In this document: piece by piece, positions 21,962-32,631 of the stretch
Layout of the letters: the number at the start of each line of letters is the position of its first letter
How positions within the stretch are numbered: position 1 is the stretch's first letter
DNA from: Grifola frondosa
Lineage: Eukaryota; Basidiomycota; Agaricomycetes; Polyporales; Grifolaceae
NCBI GenBank assembly: GCA_001683735.1
Contig: LUGG01000047.1
Location: forward strand, 62,001 to 126,000
Length of the DNA: 64,000 nucleotides
Direction: 5' to 3'
Notes under the pieces: model-generated
What the model was told of the DNA's origin: nothing
Databases searched by the model: none
Seen by the model: only the letters and a program-made list of their open reading frames with translations
Translations under genes and position numbers: made by a program

Positions 21962-23253
21962 TCAACGAAATGGGCGAAAATTCCTGCCACTGTGAAGTAA
22001 TGCAGCAGTGAGCACATCAGCAGAACTGCCGTCATTTGCCAATGTTTTCAAGTCTTCAATATCCCTTAGAAGTGCGTCTATAATCTCGCCCACTCCAGAA
22101 AGATGAGCTACCTTCGCGCAAGTAGCGTGGAGACGAAGAAGATCCGGGTCGGGTAAAGGCAGGTCGGCGTCCGTGGTTGTGAGCTCGATTACAGGGTCAT
22201 CAGGGTCGATGCCGAGCGGGAGGAGATAACCTTTGTGTGTGACGCAAATACGGTAGCGATTTGCGCCCTAGTCATCGGAATATTCAGCCAGACTGTTCAC
22301 CGAGAGTCAGAATTTGACGTACAATTTCTTCAAGCCATAATTTCAGTGCGTCAAAACAGCAACGACCAAGTGGACACATGGTCATCACGTTTTGAAGGCG
22401 ATGCATCCCTTCCCCGTTCATCTGTCCGTCTTCGATATTGGCCATGCCGAAGCGTTCAAGAGCCGTCCACGCAGGAACAGCACAACTATGCTACACACAA
22501 GATGTTTGTTAACCAAGACGCGCACACGACGCGCACTCTAGAAAGAGCATACCTTTGGGTCGTCGTCATTGGTCGATTCGATAACTATATGCGCGAGCTC
22601 CGTAGCATCTACACGAGATGGGGGTACGAAGGTTTCATCATCCTCTATCATGCTATCAAACGTAGCATAGTCGTATCTCCCTGTGATGACACACCTGTAG
22701 TCATCGCGCACAAGACACTTGTGAGATTGAAGGAGGAGTACTGAGTTGGACGGAGGGTCGTAAAAATTTTACATGATGGCTTACAAGCTTCTTCGCCACC
22801 CTGTGGTTCCGAGGAGCCTCCTGAAGTAACAAACCTTTCTCGTATGTGGTCATGTTGAATGGCGGTGAAGCACGCGTGGACGCCGGCGGTGTGCGGTCCT
22901 TGGCGGCTTTGACTATTAAGTCCAAAACCCATCAGCACAATACGAATAAATTCTGCGTAGGATAACGTACAGGATCGGAGGAAGTGGACTTCATAGAACT
23001 GTGCGAGGGATGCCAGACGGTCAAGGGCATCAGAAGCTGATGCACAAGCTTGAATCTCCGTTGCAACGTTGCGACGGCCCTCTGGAGTGGGAGCCTCTAG
23101 TATCATGTATCCTAAGAGACGTCCGCATAGCTGTGGCGTTTCAGCAGGTGTTTCTACATTCCATCCGGGAAGACTTTCTAGATAGAGGCAAGTGTTGTAG
23201 GCGACTTTCTCAATCCCACTGTACGGATTGGGAGGGAGGGGTTTACCAGGCAT
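21962..23253 (-). CDS. HNH-endonuclease-domain protein (HNH_2 type), function unknown
   Basis: A complete spliced gene runs from ATG 23253 to TGA 21962-21964. The N-terminus (PLPPNPYSGIEKVAYNTCLY, then CGRLLGYMILEAP and GRRNVATEIQAC) is a helical region seen in fungal proteins with this domain. An intron beginning GTACGT near 22975 and a second beginning GTAAGC near 22795 follow. The HNH core is CLVRDDYRCVITGRYDYATF, then ELAHIVIEST, and after a short intron the GMHRLQNVMTMCPLGRCCFD segment with DALKLW. The C-terminus contains HATCAKVAHLSGVGEIID. Fungal HNH_2 proteins of this shape are widespread, but I know of no proven role. There is no signal peptide or membrane segment. All exon phases work without indels, in contrast to the block A copy. 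Confidence 0.85.
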
Positions 23254-23792
23254 CAGTCTTCTAAACGATAGCCAGGAGCCTGAGAATTCCGGCGCCGCAA
23301 TATTCAGCGCTTCAGCAGTTGGTGGTTCTAAATAACGGGCGTCAATATTACCACGTGTGCAGTCATGAAGCGCCTATTCAAGTCCAGCTAGTGACGGATG
23401 TCCTGCGAACACACACAGCCCTTAAAGCTTACTGTGCGAGTCTTAGTTTTGCCACATGATAGTAGTATATATCGAGGAGGTGACGCCTCAGAAGCATATA
23501 TTTGGTAGTTCAAATCAGCTATCTCTGTCGCACTCGTTCGTACGTATCAACGAGCAAGACGGCTTTCACAATGAGCTTTATTGCCAGGGAAGAAGCGGTA
23601 CGTCTTGTGAGTTGGCTTCGTTACTCGTTACCGTATGTTTAATTCTGATCGAACTAGTGCGCTGGCTCCACATCCTGCAAATTGCAGCCTTCAAGGACAT
23701 TATATATACTGTACGACAGATTACGCCGTGATTCGAGGTGTGTGCTAAGACTCTCCGTATACGTAGTTTCATAGGGATCCTTTCACTTTCCA
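23254..23792. other. Intergenic between HNH gene and SDR relic B
   Basis: No gene is supported. Part of it (23254-23310) still aligns with 13430-13480 in block A. A sequence around 23640-23720 could hide a degraded SDR N-terminal region, but I cannot recognise a motif. Confidence 0.4.
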
Positions 23793-24183
23793 GGCACCTC
23801 AGAAACTCTCGAAGCAGAGATCACTCGCCTCGAGCGACGCGGCATCTTCAACGTCGAGTTCGGATACTTGAAACGTGATCCCGGACCACATGCAATATGC
23901 CAACCATATCACCGACAACCAAGACTCTCTCGCGACGAAATTCAGTCACTTTATTGATGTCGTGTTTCCTCCTTACCCTCCTCCACCTCCTACTCCCCTG
24001 GCAGGTTACCACGAACCTTTGCCTTGCGATCTCATCCACAAAGAGCTTGGTGAAGTCGCTAAGGCCAAGAAGATCCCGCTGACGGTCATGATCAGCACCG
24101 ATAACATGGGGGACGCAGCAATGATACACTGCAGCACTCGTAGAGTGGAGCATTTTACCGGGGCACTCGCTGTCGACTTTTAG
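23793..24183 (+). pseudogene. SDR relic B: C-terminal part of a short-chain dehydrogenase
   Basis: The sequence encodes GTSETLEAEITRLERRG, then NVEFGYLK, a one-base shift, and VIPDHMQYANHITD. After a Pro-rich intron-derived stretch it encodes GYHEPLPCDLIHKELGEVAK with KKIPLTVMIS, and stops at 24181-24183. These match the C-terminal exons of SDR-1 to SDR-3. The Rossmann fold and active-site exons are absent. It is the block B counterpart of relic A. Confidence 0.8.
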
Positions 24184-24665
24184 TGCAGCGGCTGAGAAGC
24201 GGACGAGAACACGTGTCGCTTTGATCTGTCCATACTGACTTCATAGAGCACACTTCAGAGGCTGGGCACTGCTTGCGCAAGAATGCACAGACCCGGCCCC
24301 CGTTTCTCACACCCCTACATTGCTTAGGTCACCCAATCTCATGCATGCTCCTTCGTGAGACATGGTATTCCCGTTCACCCAGCACCCTATCGCGTCCACT
24401 GTATCGCGTGAGAATGTCAACACGGATGCTGAAATCGTTCGGCAATCGGGAAACAACTTCGCACTTTGCTCGGTGTCTTTCACCCTATGTGTCTTTACCT
24501 TTGACATAGATTAGCACGCCCACCTGTACCGCCGCCGTGAAACATCTTTCTTGACTAGCTACTCGCGGACTTTAAAGACCATCCGGAACAAATAGTAAGC
24601 TCTCTGTGGAAAAGCATATATATATATATACACTTGCAGCACGTTTTCCATGAGCTAATCGCAAG
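24184..24665. other. Intergenic, promoter region of SDR-2
   Basis: No gene is seen. A (TA)n run at about 24618-24632 lies roughly 35-45 bp upstream of the SDR-2 ATG and may serve as a TATA element. Confidence 0.4.
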
Positions 24666-25866
24666 ATGGGCACCCTTATCGACTCCAACCCCCAACAGCT
24701 CGTATGGCTTATTACCGGCACTTCGTGCGTATTCCTGTGTCGTACTTCTCCATTTTCTGATGGGCACACACTGCACGTAGGTCGGGTATTGGGCGGCACT
24801 TGGCACTCGAAGTGCTAAAGCGCGGCGATCGCGTGATAGCGACCGCCCGTGCGCGTTCGATGCCCCAGCTGCAGAGCCTGGCCGTGCTGGGTGCGGACGT
24901 GTTGGAACTTGACGTGACCGATTCGCCGGAGCACCTGAAGGAGATCGCGAAGAAGGCAGTGGCGCTCCATGGACATGTGGACGTCGTCGTGAATAACGCG
25001 GGTAAGCGGACACTAGAGCTCTGTGTGTATTTGAGTGCTTACTGCCAGCTAGGCATCTCGGTGATGGGCTCTATCGAGGAGCACACTCTGGAAGAGTCGT
25101 ATCAGCAATTCAAGTACGCGTCGCCGGGTTGGGACCTATCTCGCGGCTTAGCTCATCTTCTGATGAAATAGCACCAACTTCTTTGGGGGGGTGAGCATCG
25201 CCCGCGCATTCCTCCCGTATATGCGTGAACGCCGGAGTGGCACGATCCTCTGGATTGGTTCTCTAGCAGGATGGACGTAAGTGCCCACATTCGAAGACAT
25301 GTGACATACTCGACTATTCCTCGAAGGCCTTCCATCAGCTTCGGGATGTACTCTGCTGCAAAGCACGCTGTCCGCGGTACGTCCGCATATCTGGCCCCTA
25401 TGCTCGGCTCCTATACGCATCCTTCCTTTCGCCCCACAGGGATCTCCGAAACGCTGAACGCTGAAATTTCGCATCTCGGTCTGCGGAGCCACGTCGTCGA
25501 GCTCGGCTATTTCAGCACGAACATCATTCCGAACCGTATACCCTACGTGCCGCGTATATCCGATTACAGCGAGATCATTGGACGAGCGGACGGATATTTC
25601 GATAGTGCGCCACAGTGCTGCCTCCGCTGACCGGTGCCGACTCACTGACCGCGCACAGGCATCTATGGTCACGAACCTGGCGACCCCGCTAAAGCGGCGA
25701 CAATCATCGTCGACCTGGTCCGTGGGAGGGTGTTGCGGAGGGCAAGACGGTTCCGTCTGTTCTGGGGTTGGGTGCGGATTACTATAAAAAGACCGTCATG
25801 TATTGCGAGAACATGATGAAGCGGTTGACGGAGTGGGAGAGTGTTATACGCAGTACAGATTTTTGA
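24666..25866 (+). pseudogene. SDR-2: short-chain dehydrogenase/reductase with a C-terminal frame break
   Basis: This is a classical SDR. Exon 1 from ATG 24666 encodes QQLVWLITGTS; the next gives SGIGRHLALEVLKRGDRVI, LDVTD and VVVNNAG. Then come [45 protein letters not shown] (catalytic Ser), and SFGMYSAAKHAVRG (YxxxK), then GISETLNAEISHLGLRSHVV. All exon junctions are GT-AG. In the last exon (from about 25659) the frame is right through HEPGDPAKAATIIVDLVRG. It then shifts at the GGG at 25734-25736, where the relatives imply one more G. The reading frame in relatives continues to TGA 25864-25866 (ESVIRSTDF). As written, the last 45 or so residues are replaced by an Arg-rich tail. This is either a real lesion or a homopolymer miscall. 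Confidence 0.82.
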
Positions 25867-25959
25867 ATTATTGTACGATACTTTCATCACCTCCATTGAA
25901 CAACAGGTGTTTAAAAAGATGTACATGAAGAAAAGTGGCATGGTTGACAAAAGCAAAAA

Positions 25960-26068
25960 TGACAAGAGTGGGATTTGAACCCACGCCTGGATACCCAGAT
26001 GAGAAACCCGCTACAGCAGGCAAGCTTTCGCTTGAGTCACACGCCTTGGACCGCTCGGCCATCTTGCC
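25960..26068 (-). tRNA. tRNA-Leu(CAA) with intron
   Basis: The reverse strand reads GGCAAGATGGCCGAGCGGTC and ends with discriminator A after TCTTGTC. The acceptor stem pairs throughout (one G-U). The D-arm and the long variable arm (TGG ... CCA) are those of tRNA-Leu, and the T-arm GTGGG-TTCAAAT-CCCAC is perfect. The anticodon loop is CTCAAG followed by a 27-nt intron, giving CAA (Leu, codon UUG), the tRNA that also has an intron in yeast. The anticodon stem TGTGA/TCATC has one G-U and one mismatch at its outer end, so it is slightly weak. Confidence 0.85.
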
Positions 26069-26927
26069 ACAGAATACTGAATAATTCTTTTCTTACATAA
26101 CCAGATATCAGCCTTTTCTGATTTAAGCAAGGTACCGCGGTACCTTGCTCGATCGAATATTGTTGCTTGCCTACGGTCACCGTCGTTCTTGGCACGAATT
26201 AGCTGCACTTTACAGTGTTCTCCGCCTTCCAACCCATTTTGCAACGTTCCGCATGGTCTGATTAGCACTGGTCCGGCTTCTTGGCTTCTTGGAGATGGCA
26301 ACAGCTGTACTAGCCAGTCGTACGTATATTTTCGACAAGTACTGTGGTACCAATTGTGGCGAGGAAGCACATCAATTCAATTGATGTAATTATTGCCCCT
26401 CTCGCCCACATGCACTCTTGATATTCGAATTCCCGGAAAATTGCATGAAACGAGCCCAAAATACGACGGATAACATGGTTTGCAGTATGGAAGTCTTCTG
26501 ATTTTGATCAATTCGCGATAGACGACTCGGTGAGTTCTGACCACGGTGCATGAATTTCGAAGTGAGTGCTCAGTGTCTGTCCTGCAAACCACACTACGAC
26601 GCTGTCTTACTGCCCATACAGGACAACGTTGCTGTGGAGTTTAACGGACACTATATACGTATACCTCCCTGTTCCTAGTTCTGGGGCTTGATCGGTTGTA
26701 CGACAGAACGATCTTCCACCCAACCAGCTAGCACAGCGCGGCGACGGGGTCACAATTCTTTTGATAACCGAGGCGGTCCTCATTACGCCCAGAACATTAC
26801 CCGCACATCATGGACACGCCAGCAAGCCCCTACATATACCCTGCAGCATCCCCACTTAGACCCATTCCCTCCTCCGCCTACCCATCCGTTCCCACCTGCC
26901 CTTCTCTGAATCTCTCATCTTCACTAC
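26069..26927. other. Intergenic between tRNA-Leu and SDR-3
   Basis: No gene is supported. It contains the 24-bp palindrome listed separately and a TATATACG-like element near 26650, about 275 bp upstream of the SDR-3 ATG. The 80 bp before that ATG are strongly pyrimidine-rich, as in many fungal leaders. Confidence 0.5.
26126..26149. repeat. 24-bp perfect palindrome
   Basis: The half-site AGCAAGGTACCG is followed immediately by its exact reverse complement CGGTACCTTGCT. It lies 58 bp upstream of the tRNA-Leu(CAA) 5' end. It could be a dimeric protein-binding site or a transposon footprint; I cannot tell which. Confidence 0.9.
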
Positions 26928-28119
26928 ATGTCTGAATCCAAGCAGCTCGTCTGGGTCATCACCGGCACCTCGTATGTCCCCCTCCAGAGTGCTGCGTACA
27001 TGTTCCGCTCACTGTCTCCGCCTGAACAGCTCTGGCATCGGCCGCTCCCTTACCCTCGCAGCGCTCAAGCGCGGCGACCGTGTCATCGCAACCGCGCGCA
27101 AGAGCTCGGTCGCGCAGCTGGCAGACCTGAAGGCACAGGGCGCGGACGTCCTTGAGCTCGACGTGACGGACTCGTTCGAGAACATTAAGGCGATCGCGCA
27201 GAAGGCCGTCGCGATCCACGGGCGTGTCGACGTCGTCGTAAACAACGCAGGCGAGTACATGTCCCCTCGGGTCTCTTTCCGTTCAATGCGCTCATAAGTG
27301 CGTGACTGTAGGGTACGCAATCATCGGCGCCATCGAGGAGCACACACCGGAGGAGTCGCTCCAGCAATTCAAGTAAGTGCATGTGCTCCGTATTCTATCT
27401 GCACATCGCTCAATGGCGCCTGGGTGTAGCACCAACCTCTTTGGTGCATTGAATGTCGCGCGCGCGTTCCTCCCGTATTTGCGCGAACGCAAGACCGGCA
27501 CGATCATCTTCATTGGCTCGATCACAGCATGGTCGTGCGTACCACCCCTTCACACACAGCGTCGCGTGCTATCTGACATATCTCCGCGCAGACCATCTCC
27601 CAGCTTCGGGCTCTATGCCGCTACGAAATACGCCATCCGCGGTGCGTACATCGCCACAACGGCGCTAAATCCCGCCCAGACTCACCTACTTTTCCAGGCG
27701 TCTCCGAGGCGCTTAACGGGGAGATCGCACCCTTCGGGCTGCGCAGCATCAACGTCGAGCTAGGGTACTTCAAGACCGAGGTCCTCAAGAAGCGCATCGC
27801 GTATGTGAACCGCGTCCCCGACTACAAGGAGGCCATCTCACAGGTCGACGCCTTCCTTGAAGGTACATTCTTCTCCCACTCTTCTTTCCTGACGCAAGCT
27901 GACCTGCGCGCAGCATATGTCGACCAGCCGGGCGACCCCGCGAAGGCCGCGGACGTGATCGTGGACGTTGTGCGTGGCGAGGGCGCCGCGGGCGCGCTGC
28001 CGTTCCAGCCCACGATCGGCCTCGGAAGCGACATCCATGCGGACGCGGTCAAGAACATCGAGACGACTACGAAGCGACTCGCCGAGTGGGAGGCCGTCGC
28101 GCGGAGCACAGACTTCTGA
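26928..28119 (+). CDS. SDR-3: short-chain dehydrogenase/reductase, apparently intact
   Basis: ATG 26928 begins SESKQLVWVITGTS. After the first intron come SGIGRSLTLAALKRGDRVIA (Rossmann glycine motif), LELDVTD, and VDVVVNNAG. The following exons give [48 protein letters not shown] with the catalytic Ser, and SFGLYAATKYAIRG with the YxxxK pair. The last exons contain GLRSINVELGYFKTE, VNRVPDYKEA, and GDPAKAADVIVDVVRGEG, ending RSTDF at 28117-28119. All seven or so junctions are GT-AG and the frame is unbroken. Family members of the TGTSSGIG type reduce or oxidise diverse carbonyl/alcohol substrates with NAD(P)H; the substrate cannot be read from sequence. GC is visibly higher than in SDR-1 and SDR-2, consistent with stronger codon selection. 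Confidence 0.9.
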
Positions 28120-28375
28120 TGTACTGGCCCGGTGAGAGTGGGGGTGGCCGCGGGATCGCGACACGGAGAATTGAAGAATGCCCATATAATGTAATGCACG
28201 AATATTTGTAATGTCAACGCTCAGAGTATGCGTGTGAGTGGCCAGGGTAAGACCATCTTATCTGGTTAGATGCATGGGGTGTGTTGTGGCACAGAATTCG
28301 CAGCCAGTAGATGGCAGCTCGGGTGATGGCGCTTACAAGCTAGAAGAATTCAAAAACGGGAACCACCATCAACAC

Positions 28376-28556
28376 GCGTACGCCTCAGCAGAGTACACTT
28401 CAAAGCTGGGCTGTGGTCTGTCAGGCATTGCACAGGCGGCTCCCAGATTGAGGAGAACATACACCCACCCACCCCTCGCATATGCCCGAGGAATGCTCGC
28501 TCAACATTCAGTCCGCCGAAGAAATCATTGGCAGTGTCACGATGAGCCTCCAATAT
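28376..28556 (-). pseudogene. SDR relic C, inverted fragment
   Basis: On the reverse strand the sequence encodes ANDFFGGLNVERAFLGHMRG, matching the conserved [18 protein letters not shown] helix of the neighbouring SDRs. Shortly downstream, in another frame, a PSFEVYSAEAYA-like stretch matches the PSFGMYSATKYA active-site exon but lacks the Lys. The rest of the gene is missing. It lies between SDR-3 and the laccase 3' end in the opposite orientation to the SDR array. Confidence 0.75.
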
Positions 28557-28659
28557 TCGGCAGTGGCAGAAACCGCAGCTAAGCTTCAATTGATTCATGT
28601 ATAACAATGGCAGGCAAACTAGAGATAGTGGAAATCATGCATACTTGGACTCTGCACGG

Positions 28660-30885
28660 TTAATACTGACTTGCATTCCAAATGGGACAGAGATCCTCCC
28701 ATGATTCTGTGCAAGATAGGTAAGTTTGAATTCCCGTAGCAATGATATTGTCACTCACGGGGAACAGGCACGGCGCTAGGGATATCAGGAATATCTTCAG
28801 CCAATACGACAGCCATGCCAGCCTCGAGGTGCCAGTCAATGTGACAGTGGAGGAACCAAGGACCCGGATTGTTGGTCTGGATTCAGATGGAGGTCTTAAA
28901 TATCTCCGCTCATGAGTACAACAGGCGACCCGCTTACCTCAAAACGAATAGTCACATTGTCGCCAGTTTCGCCGATGCTGACGGTGTCGCGCCGGACGGG
29001 ATTGACATAGTTATACCCGATCTGGCCGGCGCTGCGAACAACAGAGAAGGCGTGCTATGCAGCAAATTGACAATCAATATACGCACTGAATATCTGATAG
29101 TGACTCACGCCATGCAAATGGAAAGGGTGCGGACTGCCTGGGGCAGCAGATGCCAAAGCGGGGAAAAGATCTCGATACTAGCGTTTTTGGGCAGGGCGTA
29201 AACGCTGCCATTTGGCATCAAATCCTGGGCGTCTGTACCCCGCTCAAGATCTGCAAGAGCACGGGCACAGTCGGGGAAGTATATGAGACATTGTTGGCAA
29301 AAAAGCGGGTGCCATTCTACGTCAAAGAGAGAATCAGGCAGGACGCAGGACGGGTGTATATCGGCACGTACAAAAGTGAAGTCAAAGTTCAGGGCCAAGT
29401 CTACCCCTCCGGGGTATGGTTTTCCAGGCTGTTGGCAGAGTACGATGAGAAAAACCTTAGGATTGACAACTACGCGCTACATACAGCGGCGGGGTCCGTC
29501 AACGCATGCAAATTTGTCTCGTTGAGGGGATTCGTGCTAGGGGTTTGAGTCGTGTTAGGATCTTGAATCGGGGCGCCGACGTAGCGGAGGATGGCAGAAT
29601 TTATGCCATTGGTAAAACCAGTCCCGTTTGTACCGGCGACGCTGGGATTAGCACGAATCCAGTAGTTATCTATTGGCTGGGTCGCGTTAAGCTATGCCAA
29701 AGGTATGCCGTCAAATGTAATTCATCATATTGAGGAGGAACGATAGCACCCACGACGAATGAGTATCTTTGGGCAGCGAATATCTGTATGAGATCCACAG
29801 TGAGAGGTTCAGTGTTCTCTCCGTCAGCTTCAATGATTGTCATATCGTGACTATCAATTGTGAAATTGAAGTTCGGCTCGCAAGCAATGTTGATCATACG
29901 GAAGCGGTATCTATGAACTCCCTTGTCAACTAAATGTCTGGCAGACACGAAATGTACATACCGTTTACCCTGTTCGACCATGATTACAGCCAAGGACCAG
30001 TTTGTTGGACCCCAGCGTACCTCCCTAAGCCGTTGATCAAAGTAGAGTCCGGAGTCCTGCAAGTCGATGCTCAATGCTAACTTATCACTCGTCTGCACTC
30101 AACGTACGGGAATTCAGGCCCTAAACGAGCAGCGGTGTGGAGCCAATCCGCTATGGTGATAACCGTATTTTCTATAACAAAAGAACTTCTGTTATTTACG
30201 TAGTATGGGGCGATCAACAATGCAGACTTGCCATCATCAACATCATACAAATCTGCATATGGGTCATTGGGGTCGTATATGACCAGAGGACCTCTTAATC
30301 CGTCGCAGTATTGTGTCATGTAATGGCTATGATACCAGAATGTACCTACACAGTGCTGCTCAGAAGCGGCGAAAGGATTAGTAGTACAAACTCACCAGCC
30401 TGTCCGGGGACTGTGAAATTATACAAGAACGAGTTGCCGGAGGTGATGGGACATTGCGTCACAAAGGCAGTACCATCCGCCCAAGCGGTTCCGTGTTGAA
30501 ATATCCCGTGCCAGTGCTTGATTACAAAGTCATTCAGATTATTTTTGATATATAGAACGTACGAAACGACTTACGACAGTCGTTCCGGTGAGCATAGTGG
30601 CGTTTGTCAGCTCATCGGTGACGTTGATCTGAAAATTATCTTCCTGAAAAAAGGCAGCGGCGTAATTGGCAACAGTCCGAGCATCCTGGCCGAAGGTGGT
30701 CATACCATTTGTCCGGTAATAAGAGGTCCAGGAAAAGTACCTCCGGGAAGGACGGCCTGACGAGTGTAGCCATCAGGCGTAACCGCGGTATCCACTATGG
30801 ACAGGTTTGTCACAGGTCCAATACCAGCGGCACTAAGCACAAAGAGGAGCGGAACAAATGGGATAAAAATACGGGACTGCAGCAT
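28660..30885 (-). pseudogene. Laccase (multicopper oxidase) with three one-base frame breaks
   Basis: Laccases (EC 1.10.3.2) oxidise phenols with four copper ions and are secreted. ATG 30883-30885 starts a signal peptide ([16 protein letters not shown]), followed by [10 protein letters not shown]. The four copper motifs are all present: [41 protein letters not shown], and [20 protein letters not shown]. The last exon ends ASQY at 28660-28662. About ten GT-AG introns are recognisable, for example one joining DFTF to [16 protein letters not shown]. Three places need one extra base to keep frame, each in a run of four C on the forward strand (or four G): 30010-30013, 29238-29241 and 29160-29163. 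The residue ten after the type-1 Cys is Met rather than the usual Leu or Phe. It is either a young pseudogene or carries assembly errors. Confidence 0.88.
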
Positions 30886-32631
30886 GGTAAAAAGTTGGGA
30901 GAGCTGGATACAAAAGGTCTCAAGTGCAACTCGAGATGAGGATGCATGTCATGATTTCGCTCACTTTTATGTGACCTCTGCGGCTCGGTAGATAACGGAT
31001 GGAATGTTGACCTTGTGTCCATTAGGACGCGTCTGAGCAGCACGGGGGCCGGAGACGGGATGTTGTGGATCATATCAAGGCAGGTGCATTCGGGACCCAT
31101 TGAATTACCGGTGCGCGTTTGGAATGAAACAGATGCGCTGGTCGCGCGAATTTCAATGTCGTCGCAGCGCTCGATTCTATCGGATTGCGCAGTGTCATGT
31201 TTGGAATGTTGTTGGTGCCAAGTTACCTTGTCGAACATCCTTGGAAGTTGGCACTGCCAGTTCACAGCACCTGTCAATATCATCAGGTTGAATTTGCGCA
31301 ACTAATCCCAAAGGAATGAGTGACGCAAAAAAGCAGAAGGTTCACTGGTCTCAATGAACTCACTACAGGAGCACGGTGTAAGCCGCCGCTTCAATCTCAT
31401 CACAACACGGAGTCTGGATATTGCCCCTGGAACTTAATCTTTGTGTGATAAAATAGACAGAGGCATTGCTAATGTCATACTATTTTAGTGCCAGACGTAC
31501 CTTCACATGGACGGCGGTACACCGATTAGTTCCACCATTGTACGAGTTGCCGCCGCAAAATTATATTTTTATACGCATTTGGGCGCAGGATATTTTGAAC
31601 TGCGCGCTTGGATGAGCTTCCCTGCAAGGCACATCACACATTGTGATCTCGGGCCGGCTAACAATCAAAGAAGAATACATAGTGTACTCACCATTCGCCG
31701 GGGAATGACATGAGCATGCACGATCCTGTATACAACAACAGCAGATAATCAACAATGATGAAAATGAATGAACGAAGACGTATCACACTGATTCTAGCCG
31801 CTGTTTCGGGTGACGAAGGAAGACCTATGGAAATCGCATCGTGAAAATTAACAACTGACATTCTCATGCGCTGCAAAGAGATTATCTGTACTTCCTTTGA
31901 GGGTCACGAAATGGACCTACAACAGCGACTACTGCTTCGTTGTCAAGGCGTCATTGCTGGTGAGAAACACGATCCGCTAGGACGCACGGCCGCCGTCTGA
32001 GCGTTCATGATAATGCCGCCCACGGTCCGTGGCCTGACGCTGAGAAGGAGAAAGAGCGCCATTCAACAACGAGCAACAGGACAAATACCGACCCTTCCCG
32101 ATCACTCCTATAGCCGCGGCCGAAGAAGGAGGACTCTAGCCTCGCTGCATGCAACGACCGGTCGAACATTTCTTTGTGAGCTCAGGTTCCTATCGGAATG
32201 GATGTCTGTGGTAAACCTATCGTTCAGAAAATTACTGGTTACTGAAAGATGACCATACCAGAACGCAATGAAAGCAATGCCGGAAAGTATTCTAACTATG
32301 TCTCACGTTTGGAAAACGCTTGACAGAGTCAAAGGCATAGGAGCATAGGAGCTTGATTTCGGGTTGTTGAGAGGTCATTGGAGACTGGCACATCACGCAT
32401 GGATTTAACAATACGGTTTTTGTGACCAGTATGCTAGCTAGTACTGTTCCCATGGCGGCTGAATTGATGAATATGAACATTTGTATGCTTAATTACGGTA
32501 GCCAATTAGTCGCTTACCTACACAACTGCATTGGATCGTGAAGCTTTCCGCGACGACTTCCACAATCTAAGTTGCAGTTGGGAGGAAAGCCGGGACCTTT
32601 ATGCACAGATTTAAAAAGGAGATCTTCAATA
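30886..32631. other. Intergenic upstream of the laccase
   Basis: This long gap holds the laccase promoter and no supported gene. Open frames here are short and lack recognisable motifs. I saw no long terminal repeats or inverted repeats. Confidence 0.5.

Larger units (their letters stand above)
20700..24183. repeat. Segmental duplication, block B (paralogue of 6.95-14.04 kb)
   Basis: This is the uninterrupted member of the duplicated pair. It keeps single copies of both transposon target sites (ATCCACGGA at 20784-20792 and AGCTCAAC at 21583-21590), the complete HNH gene and a downstream SDR relic. The stretch 20793-21960 is non-coding by my reading and aligns with 7.6-8.56 kb plus 12.57-12.87 kb of block A. 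Divergence is substantial, so the duplication is not recent. Confidence 0.85.

Noticed and set aside
29290..29400. A fourth frame break in the laccase near the HPLF segment
   Set aside because: A canonical GTACGT ... TAG intron of about 55 nt joins DFTF to [16 protein letters not shown] and keeps the frame, which matches the normal laccase sequence. No lesion is needed.
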